NCBI GenBank assembly: GCA_020629335.1
Contig: JAHDDN010000378.1
Coordinates: 1 to 5,583, forward strand
Source of the DNA: Chitinophagales bacterium
GTDB taxonomy: Bacteria > Bacteroidota > Bacteroidia > Chitinophagales > UBA2359
DNA: 5,583 bases
Direction: 5' to 3'
Shown here: one piece after another, positions 1 through 5,179 of the stretch
Numbering within the stretch: the first letter of the stretch is position 1
Layout of the letters: every line of letters begins with the position of its first letter
Translations under genes and position numbers: made by a program
Notes under the pieces: model-generated
Told to the model about the DNA's origin: nothing
The model's database searches: none
The model's input: the letters and a program-made list of their open reading frames with translations, nothing else

Positions 1-29
1 CTCGGTGAGCGGGAATTCCGCTCACCGAG
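1..29. repeat. Perfect 12-bp inverted repeat with 5-base loop
   Basis: CTCGGTGAGCGG (1-12) is the exact reverse complement of CCGCTCACCGAG (18-29), separated by GAATT. The stem is long and GC-rich. Bases 21-26 (CTCACC) can instead pair with GGTGAG at 39-44, so two mutually exclusive hairpins are possible. The minus-strand hairpin could terminate or stabilise the transcript of the adjacent membrane protein gene. Any U-tract would fall outside the window, so a terminator cannot be confirmed. Confidence 0.75.
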
Positions 30-60
30 CGAAGCCGAGGTGAGGGATGCGCCCAAATAA
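1..60 (-). repeat. Partial second copy of the GGGCG-headed interspersed element (head end only)
   Basis: Read on the minus strand, this segment starts with TTATTTGGGCGCATCC (60 to 45). It continues with an inverted repeat CTCACC/GGTGAG (44-39 with 26-21) and then CGGAATTCCCGCTC (20 to 7). The order and spacing resemble the plus-strand element at 3287-3513: TTATTTTGGGCGTGCC, then a hairpin, then CGGGCTATCCGCTC. The bridge segments agree at 10 of 14 positions without gaps. The rest of the copy would lie beyond the left window edge. It begins five bases after the stop codon of the membrane protein gene and is co-oriented with it, so it would be transcribed as that gene's 3' end. Homology to the other element is inferred from shared architecture, not from a search. 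Confidence 0.5.
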
Positions 61-65
61 AAGTA

Positions 66-1331
66 CTAATCCGTTTTGATTTTTAAAAATCTTTTGAGTT
101 TTTCCCAATCCACCAATACCGCTAATCCTCCTAAATAAAGTGGGTAAACGACCGATCTATAACGAACGATTGCGCCTAAATTATCTATTGTCAAACCTAC
201 TAAAATGAAATAGGACAGCACATAAAAGAAGCAAAAATAAAGGAAATTTCGATTCGAAATATCTTTAAATCGATTGAAAATAATAGCCACTAATGCAAAG
301 CCTAAAATGAAGGTCGTTTCTATGGCTGGCATAATGCTTAATTGATTGTGCATATCTCCTAAATGTGGACGAAAAACAACATTGTATAAGGCTTGTGGAA
401 AAGCACTCAATACACTCCAAATATTGGGCTCTAAAGTGACCACCTGAACATCCGAATTGCCAATGTAAAAATTGATGAATAAATGTTGTACTTCGGCTAA
501 CATAGCGATGAAATCTAAGGCTGGAGATACTTGCCTCAATATCAACATAAAAGCAATGAAAATACTATAGACTGCTACGAATTTCAGGAAAGAACTTTTG
601 CGTTTTTTCTCCGCCCAAACAAAGGCCACTAATGGCGGCAAAAACAGTAAAAAAGCGTAATTTCTCACCAATCCTAACAGAAAAAGTAGACTTATCCACA
701 ATAAAATGTGGATAAAGCGCTTCTTGACGTGGACTAATGTGGATAAACTGTTTAACAATACACCTATGCAAAATAAACAAATACCTCCTTTATGGACTCC
801 TGAGGACCAAAATACAACGGAAGGGACTAAAAAAAATAAGGGAATAAGCGCTTGCTTAATAGAGGGATAATAATGCTTAAATGTATTGAAAATACCTAGC
901 AAACCAATAGTGGAAAAGAAGCTCCAAAAAACGACATGAATGCTGTAATATCCGAAGCTAAATATGCGAAACAAAGCATTGATTCTCAATAGTGCAAATT
1001 GGGAGGGAGAATCCCAATAATGAAGCTGATAAGCAAAGTCTTTTAAATGCGCTGGCGGATCGCCATGTGGCAAAAATACGAGCTTAAAATAAAGTACAGG
1101 ATCAGTGAATAATTTGGTGTAAATGAGATTGCCACCATTAAAAAAAAGGGCCGTATCTCCCCCACCATAAAATTTTTGATGCAACCAACCATAAGCAATT
1201 CCTGCAACCACTTTAAGCAGAAAAAAAATAGCCATCATCCAAATAGCCATTTCGCTCTGCTTAAAGAGTTGGCTTCTAGTAATTAGCCATAAGGCTATGG
1301 CAAAATAGATGATTAATAATATCGGCTCCAA
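66..1331 (-). CDS. Polytopic membrane protein of unknown function, possibly envelope-glycan related
   Basis: This is a 421-residue protein with roughly ten to eleven hydrophobic segments, at about 3-18, 29-50, 131-150, 160-178, 182-200, 206-222, 225-240, 250-266, 339-353, 363-380 and 390-408. Two longer hydrophilic loops lie at about 51-130 and 267-338. Recognisable blocks are GGGDTALFF near 56-64 in the first large loop, PSVVFWSSGVHKGG at 170-183, and DNLGAIVRYR at 383-392 near the C-terminus. An acidic residue in the first large loop of a many-helix protein recalls GT-C glycosyltransferases, and the late RYR block recalls polysaccharide polymerases. Both are impressions, not assignments. 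The start shown is TTG; an in-frame stop lies two codons upstream. The next Met (residue 28) would remove the first helix, so TTG is preferred. The gene follows glmS by 64 bases. Its coding strand lacks the strong G-over-C bias of glmS. Confidence 0.8.
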   Translation of the reverse strand: MEPILLIIYFAIALWLITRSQLFKQSEMAIWMMAIFFLLKVVAGIAYGWLHQKFYGGGDTALFFNGGNLIYTKLFTDPVLYFKLVFLPHGDPPAHLKDFAYQLHYWDSPSQFALLRINALFRIFSFGYYSIHVVFWSFFSTIGLLGIFNTFKHYYPSIKQALIPLFFLVPSVVFWSSGVHKGGICLFCIGVLLNSLSTLVHVKKRFIHILLWISLLFLLGLVRNYAFLLFLPPLVAFVWAEKKRKSSFLKFVAVYSIFIAFMLILRQVSPALDFIAMLAEVQHLFINFYIGNSDVQVVTLEPNIWSVLSAFPQALYNVVFRPHLGDMHNQLSIMPAIETTFILGFALVAIIFNRFKDISNRNFLYFCFFYVLSYFILVGLTIDNLGAIVRYRSVVYPLYLGGLAVLVDWEKLKRFLKIKTD

Positions 1332-1346
1332 TAGCTATAATTTTCC

Positions 1347-1354
1347 CAAAACTA
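1347..1354 (-). promoter_or_regulatory. Possible Bacteroidota -7 promoter box for the membrane protein gene
   Basis: The minus strand reads TAGTTTTG here, matching the Bacteroidota -7 consensus TAnnTTTG. No clear TTG-type -33 box is seen at the expected distance. The box ends 15 bases before the proposed TTG start, so a transcript from it would have a very short leader. The gene may instead be read through from glmS, since no terminator is evident in the 64-base gap. Confidence 0.3.
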
Positions 1355-1395
1355 CACAAATTTTAGGGTATTAGTGGCCTAAATTGCTCAAGCTC

Positions 1396-3246
1396 TTATT
1401 CTACCGTCACCGACTTTGCTAAGTTTCTTGGCTGATCAACATCGCACTCTCTCAATACCGCTATATGATAGGCTAATAATTGAAGCGGAATCACAGAAAG
1501 TAAAGGAGTCAATGGCTCCTCTGTAGAAGGAAGCGTAATCACAAACTCAGCTAATTTGCTAACCTCCTCCTCGTCTTTCTCATTGGTAATGGCGATAATT
1601 CGTCCTTTACGTGCTTTTACTTCCTGGATATTACTCACCAACTTTTCATAAGCACTTTCATTATTCGCAATTACTACTACTGGCATCTCCTCATCTATGA
1701 GGGCAATAGGCCCATGCTTCATTTCTGCCGCAGGATAACCTTCAGCATGTATATAAGAGATTTCTTTGAGTTTCAAAGCACCTTCTAAAGCAACAGGGAA
1801 ATTATAGCCCCTTCCTAAATATAAGAAGTGGTTAACATCCTTAAAGGTCTCGGAAATATAAAGCACCTGCTCTTCACAACTCTTCAACACCTTATCTATC
1901 TTATTAGGAATCTGCTCTAACTCACTCAAAATTAATCGCAAGCGCGAATCCGTTATTTTTCCTTTTTTATGCGCCACATGCAAAGCCATCAAAGTCAAAA
2001 CCGTCAATTGAGCCGTAAATGCCTTCGTAGATGCCACACCAATCTCTGGGCCAGCATGGGTATAAGCACCCGCATGAGTTTCTCTCGCAATAGAAGAACC
2101 TACTACATTACAAACCCCCAAAATGGTTGCCCCCTTAGATTTTGCTAAACGAATCGCCGCTAAAGTATCCGCCGTTTCTCCTGACTGCGATATCGCAATC
2201 ACCACATCCTTCTCACTTAATATCGGATTTCTATAACGGAACTCGGAAGCATATTCTACCTCCACAGGAATACGTGCTAAATCCTCAAATAAATACTCTC
2301 CTACTAAGGCAGAATGCCAAGAAGTACCACAAGCTACGATAATAATACGATCCGCTTGCAATAACTTATTTTCATATTCTCTAATTCCTCCCAATCTCAC
2401 ATAACCATCCATCGCCTTCAATCGACCTCTCATACTATCTCCTACTGATACAGGCTGCTCATAAATCTCCTTCAACATGAAGTGATCATAACCGCCCTTC
2501 TCCAATCGCTCCAACTCCAATTCTAACTCCTCAATAAATGGCGTCTTTACTTGATTTTGTATGTTTTTGATGCTTAAACCATTCGCTCTATCCACCACCG
2601 CTATCTCCTCCTCATTCAAATAAACCACACTCTTCGTATGCTCCACAATAGGCGTAGCATCTGAAGCAATCAAAAATTCTCCCTCCGCTTCACCAATACC
2701 AATCACTAATGGACTACCCTTACGAGCAGCTATCAATTGATTAGGTTCATCCTTTGATAAAATAACAATCGCATAAGCTCCTACGACATAATTTAACGCC
2801 AAACGTACCGCTTCCGCCAACTCAACTTGCTCCTCAAGCTGAATATCTTCAATGAAATTAATCAATACCTCCGTATCCGTATCACTCTTAAACTCATACC
2901 CACGATTAGTCAACTCCTTCTTCAGCAAACTATAATTTTCAATAATTCCGTTGTGAATAATCGTCAAATTACCTGAACGTGACGTATGTGGATGCGCATT
3001 CACATCATTCGGCTCCCCATGAGTCGCCCATCTCGTATGCGCAATACCAATATTGCCTCCCACATCCTTATCACTGGTATAATCCAATAACTCCTTCACC
3101 TTGCCCTTCTTCTTAAATACACGCATATCACCATTCAACAATGCCACGCCAGCACTATCATATCCACGATACTCCAAACGCTGCAAACCCTTAATTAAAA
3201 TAGGAAAAGCATCCTTGTCTCCTAAGTAACCAACAATTCCACACAT
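1396..3246 (-). CDS. glmS: Glutamine--fructose-6-phosphate aminotransferase (isomerizing)
   Basis: This cytoplasmic enzyme makes glucosamine-6-phosphate and glutamate from fructose-6-phosphate and glutamine, the entry step to UDP-GlcNAc for peptidoglycan and lipopolysaccharide. The 616 residues are a normal length. The N-terminal class II glutamine amidotransferase domain (about 2-220) starts MCGIVGYLGD, with Cys2 as the nucleophile after Met removal. It also has HTRWATHG (70-77) and HNGIIENY (98-105). Two SIS sugar-isomerase domains follow (about 290-430 and 465-600), with CGTS (306-309), SQSGET (353-358), LKLKEIS (491-497, catalytic Glu495) and EMKHGP (508-513, His511). The C-terminus DQPRNLAKSVTVE is diagnostic and carries the substrate-binding Lys611. 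All key residues are present. ATG is preceded by an A/T-rich leader with no Shine-Dalgarno site. No glmS ribozyme is visible; upstream lie a tandem 9-mer and the structured repeat. The gene is probably co-transcribed with, or downstream of, the lipoprotein gene. Confidence 0.98.
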   Translation of the reverse strand: MCGIVGYLGDKDAFPILIKGLQRLEYRGYDSAGVALLNGDMRVFKKKGKVKELLDYTSDKDVGGNIGIAHTRWATHGEPNDVNAHPHTSRSGNLTIIHNGIIENYSLLKKELTNRGYEFKSDTDTEVLINFIEDIQLEEQVELAEAVRLALNYVVGAYAIVILSKDEPNQLIAARKGSPLVIGIGEAEGEFLIASDATPIVEHTKSVVYLNEEEIAVVDRANGLSIKNIQNQVKTPFIEELELELERLEKGGYDHFMLKEIYEQPVSVGDSMRGRLKAMDGYVRLGGIREYENKLLQADRIIIVACGTSWHSALVGEYLFEDLARIPVEVEYASEFRYRNPILSEKDVVIAISQSGETADTLAAIRLAKSKGATILGVCNVVGSSIARETHAGAYTHAGPEIGVASTKAFTAQLTVLTLMALHVAHKKGKITDSRLRLILSELEQIPNKIDKVLKSCEEQVLYISETFKDVNHFLYLGRGYNFPVALEGALKLKEISYIHAEGYPAAEMKHGPIALIDEEMPVVVIANNESAYEKLVSNIQEVKARKGRIIAITNEKDEEEVSKLAEFVITLPSTEEPLTPLLSVIPLQLLAYHIAVLRECDVDQPRNLAKSVTVE

Positions 3247-3264
3247 ATTTTTAAGATTTTTAAG
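3247..3264 (-). repeat. Tandem duplication of a 9-mer directly upstream of the glmS start codon
   Basis: On the minus strand, CTTAAAAAT occurs twice in perfect tandem, and the second unit directly abuts the glmS ATG. The A-rich, unstructured sequence sits where a ribosome would bind. Bacteroidota often use A-rich leaders rather than a Shine-Dalgarno site, so the duplication could affect glmS translation. It may also be ordinary slippage in an A/T-rich stretch. Confidence 0.7.
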
Positions 3265-3301
3265 TTTCTAAAAAGGAAAGAAAAAATTATTTTGGGCGTG
3301 C

Positions 3302-3375
3302 CTCTTCCTTATTTTTTCATGCGCCTGTAGGGGCGCACCTATGTGTGCGCCCTCGCATGAAAAAATAAGGAAGAG
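3302..3375. repeat. Hairpin I: perfect 22-bp inverted repeat with 30-base loop
   Basis: Bases 3302-3323 (starting CTCTTCCTTATTTTTTC) are the exact reverse complement of 3354-3375, without mismatch. The loop at 3324-3353 is itself an almost complete GC-rich palindrome, so the whole 74 bases can fold into one long continuous hairpin. The arm carries a run of six T or A inside the stem, not after it, so this is not a standard intrinsic terminator in either direction. It could still block or attenuate transcription or protect RNA ends in the glmS operon. Confidence 0.9.
3324..3353. repeat. Nested GC-rich palindrome inside the loop of hairpin I
   Basis: GGGCGCAC (3331-3338) pairs perfectly with GTGCGCCC (3345-3352) around CTATGT. 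The unit begins CTGTAGGGGCGCACC. It is much richer in GC than the flanking arms. The pattern GTAGGGGCGNACC...GTNCGCCC is one I recall as a common short dispersed palindrome in several bacterial phyla. Its exact placement in the loop of the 22-bp repeat suggests insertion of one repeat type into another, or growth of the hairpin from a palindromic seed. The pairing is certain; the insertion history is inference. Confidence 0.7.
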
Positions 3376-3392
3376 ACCGGGCTATCCGCTCT

Positions 3393-3494
3393 TATGTAGC
3401 TATTCAGCAGCTATTACACTAAGCTGCACTTGTCTGCCTTTCAGGCCAGCCTGCGTCCAGCTAAGTTCCATAAGCTACTTCATCACGCTACATA
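3393..3494. repeat. Second stem region of the element, closed by a perfect 8-bp stem
   Basis: TATGTAGC (3393-3400) is the reverse complement of GCTACATA (3487-3494). Inside lie GCAGCT/AGCTGC (3407-3412 with 3422-3427) and a small GCCT/AGGC hairpin (3436-3439 with 3443-3446). AGCT occurs five times between 3398 and 3476, and AGCTATT is directly repeated (3398, 3409). An alternative outer pairing GTAGCT/AGCTAC (3396-3401 with 3473-3478) competes with the closing stem. The order CCGCT, stem, CCGCT gives this part clear boundaries within the element. Confidence 0.55.
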
Positions 3495-3527
3495 CCGCTA
3501 CTATCCCTCACGCAATATACCCAACTA

Positions 3528-4922
3528 TTATTCCAATTCAGAATAAACTAAGTTTAACTTCATCGGATAATCTGGGTGATCAGGCCCTGTTATCTTTGTA
3601 CGATAAGGAAGCAATCCGGTCAACACAATATTACCACTTAAATCATAATAATCTAAAGTAATATTGAATTCCAAATCTCGATGCTCCCCCAATAAATATT
3701 GTTGTACGTAATAACTAACAGGAAGTTCATACTTATAGATGAGTTGACCACTAATATCGGTTGTATCACCATCAACTAATTGTCCATGATCTTGTGTATA
3801 AGTAAATGTACTTTCAGTATCGTCTAAGTCTTTTAAATAGAAATCTAATCGAATTGGTGCATCATAAACGTCAGAAGAAGCATCGACAACTCGATAAATA
3901 TCAAGATGAGCTTCATTAATCGCAACAGTATCCAGATCACTTAAATAAGGAAATTCCAAGACAGCATTCAATCCAGATAAGCCTTGTAAATACAAGACAT
4001 CATTACCATTAGGTAAAGGACTATTTAATACTGGTTCAACCTCACTTCCCGTATAATCATGCTCAAAACGATTAATGACCGAAGCATTCGCATTAATACG
4101 AAAATCAACCGCATTATTTATATTAGGATCTATATCTTCTGCTTCTTTATAATAAAGCGTAACCTTAGAAAGGAATGAATTCATATCAAAATAGGCAACC
4201 GCATTACCCGTGCCACCTACAGGCACCACATATAAACCCTTAAAAAACTCCAAAAAAGCATCATTATTAGCAAAATTAGCCGTTCCTGACTGATCTAATA
4301 AACGCTGTCCAAACTCATCATCCAGTCTAAACCGAAGATGAGGGGCCAATTTATTCTGCACAAATACAGAATCTAACCCATTCTGATCCTTGATCGTATC
4401 TACACTCATGACCAAGCTATCCGCAGGGCGTAAAAACACATCATTGAGCGAGCCTAATAAACCTCCCAATTCAAATTCCTCATCAGAAGTATAAGTGCTA
4501 TCTCTTACCATATTCTGATTGACCTCATAAACCTCCAAACTAATAGGTGCTTCTAAATCACCATAATAGGCTTCATTTCCTAAATAGTCTAAAGTCAGTA
4601 CAACAGAATCTAATGACAGCTCCTCTCCTAATATCAGAGAATTTTGTATTAATCTAATTTGAGAATAAATACCTGCTGTTGTTTCGCCAAAAACAGGATC
4701 ATTCATTTGGCCCAACAAGTGATAAGGACGAGTAACAATACTCGTAGTAATTAAAGCCCGCTCCTCTTTAGTAGACGCAATAATACTAAAAGTATCTACT
4801 GCTGCTGTTTGGAGTGTTAACTCATCATCTATGATGTCTGAACCTATCGATGTAGGCTCATTACAAGAAAAAAAAACCAGCAAGACCACACTTAAGAAAA
4901 GTGCTAGTCTTGCCGGCTTCAT
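3528..4922 (-). CDS. DUF4270-type secreted lipoprotein
   Basis: This is a 464-residue protein from the preferred ATG at 4920-4922. The N-terminus MKPARLALFLSVVLLVFFSC is a lipoprotein signal peptide: a positive start, a hydrophobic core and a lipobox-like FFSC with Cys20 as the lipidation site. An upstream in-frame GTG (4950-4952) would add ten residues, MKKHFQGINK, before this signal and is less likely. The mature part begins CNEPTSIGSD and contains the family-like blocks DPVFGETTAGIYSQIRL and LDSVVLTLDYLGNEAYYGD, with the C-terminal KITGPDHPDYPMKLNL. It looks beta-rich and Asp-rich, without catalytic motifs. I recognise it as DUF4270, a Bacteroidota lipoprotein family of unknown function. 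There is no strongly acidic stretch right after the Cys, so surface export is uncertain. It sits between the GT5 synthase gene (upstream) and glmS (downstream), an order I recall as conserved, which suggests an envelope role. Confidence 0.88.
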   Translation of the reverse strand: MKPARLALFLSVVLLVFFSCNEPTSIGSDIIDDELTLQTAAVDTFSIIASTKEERALITTSIVTRPYHLLGQMNDPVFGETTAGIYSQIRLIQNSLILGEELSLDSVVLTLDYLGNEAYYGDLEAPISLEVYEVNQNMVRDSTYTSDEEFELGGLLGSLNDVFLRPADSLVMSVDTIKDQNGLDSVFVQNKLAPHLRFRLDDEFGQRLLDQSGTANFANNDAFLEFFKGLYVVPVGGTGNAVAYFDMNSFLSKVTLYYKEAEDIDPNINNAVDFRINANASVINRFEHDYTGSEVEPVLNSPLPNGNDVLYLQGLSGLNAVLEFPYLSDLDTVAINEAHLDIYRVVDASSDVYDAPIRLDFYLKDLDDTESTFTYTQDHGQLVDGDTTDISGQLIYKYELPVSYYVQQYLLGEHRDLEFNITLDYYDLSGNIVLTGLLPYRTKITGPDHPDYPMKLNLVYSELE

Positions 4923-5179
4923 CTTATTTATACCTTGGAAATGCTTCTTCACAATTGTTAAATTGTTTCATGTATGTAATAACAGAAAAACAAACGATCA
5001 TTGAGAGGTCTATTTTACTGTAAAGTACCTGAATGAAAATAATCGTTCATAAGGACAGCTTAAAATTAAGTCAACAAAAGTAGCGATTATTGTATGTTTA
5101 GGCACTTAATTACTTCTATAATTAAAAACTACGTACTTAAACGAATAGATGAATTACTTTAGTATTGAGAAGAAAAAAT
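4923..5179 (-). other. Leader and promoter region of the lipoprotein gene
   Basis: This 257-base A/T-rich gap holds a likely promoter at 5075-5082 and a leader of about 150 bases. Within the leader, AACGA-TCATT (4993-5002) can pair with AATGA (5032-5036) and TCGTT (5043-5047) around a five-base bulge, enclosing TTTACTGTAAA. An all-A/T inverted repeat TAATTA/TAATTA (5107-5112 with 5119-5124) lies upstream of the promoter. None of these is a convincing terminator for the upstream synthase gene, and no further gene or RNA family is recognised. Confidence 0.5.
5075..5082 (-). promoter_or_regulatory. Likely Bacteroidota -7 promoter box for the DUF4270 lipoprotein gene
   Basis: The minus strand reads TACTTTTG followed by TTGAC, a full match to the TAnnTTTG consensus of the Bacteroidota primary sigma factor. 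About 19 bases upstream the sequence reads AAGTGC, at best a weak version of the TTG -33 box. The box lies about 153 bases before the ATG at 4922. It would let the lipoprotein gene, and possibly glmS, be transcribed independently of the upstream synthase gene. Confidence 0.5.

Larger units (their letters stand above)
3287..3513 (+). repeat. Modular structured interspersed element (GGGCGTG head, ATCCCTCACGC tail)
   Basis: In plus orientation the parts are: head TTATTTTGGGCGTGCC (3287-3302); hairpin I (3302-3375); bridge CCGGGCTATCCGCTC (3377-3391); a second stem region (3393-3494); and tail ACCGCTACTATCCCTCACGC (3494-3513). GCGTG at 3296-3300 can pair with CACGC at 3509-3513 and close the whole unit. 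CCGCT flanks the second stem region on both sides. From memory, intergenic elements with this head-bridge-tail pattern and a variable hairpin are widespread in Bacteroidota; I could not verify this by search. The element fills almost all of the space between the lipoprotein gene and glmS, leaving only 40 and 14 bases on its sides. It encodes no credible protein and I see no transposase or clear target-site duplication. Its origin, whether non-autonomous mobile element or RNA-like repeat, is undetermined. Confidence 0.75.

Noticed and set aside
565..780. Minus-strand open frame of 71 codons within the membrane protein gene
   Set aside because: It lies in another frame of the well-supported membrane protein gene and has no recognisable features.
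2142..2342. Plus-strand open frame of 66 codons opposite glmS
   Set aside because: It is entirely antisense to the conserved SIS region of glmS, whose codons determine this frame.
3302..3375. Hairpin I as an ordinary intrinsic terminator
   Set aside because: The T/A runs are inside the stem and no U-tract follows the hairpin in either direction. It is better explained as part of the repeat element.
3287..3513. CRISPR array or insertion sequence
   Set aside because: There are no regularly spaced direct repeats with spacers, no transposase frame and no clear target-site duplication.
3247..3527. glmS ribozyme/riboswitch upstream of glmS
   Set aside because: I see no resemblance to the ribozyme core. 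The structured region matches the modular repeat and lies antisense to glmS.
3341..3661. Plus-strand open frame of 106 codons spanning the repeat element and the end of the lipoprotein gene
   Set aside because: It starts inside the nested palindrome, consists largely of translated repeat, and its last third is antisense to the DUF4270 coding region. Its composition (many Ser, Thr, Leu, Ile, Cys) looks like chance translation. Similar translations of such repeats are probably misannotated elsewhere.
4923..4952. GTG start at 4950-4952 adding ten residues to the DUF4270 lipoprotein
   Set aside because: The ATG at 4920-4922 gives a textbook lipoprotein signal with Cys at residue 20. The extension would put a polar segment before the signal peptide.
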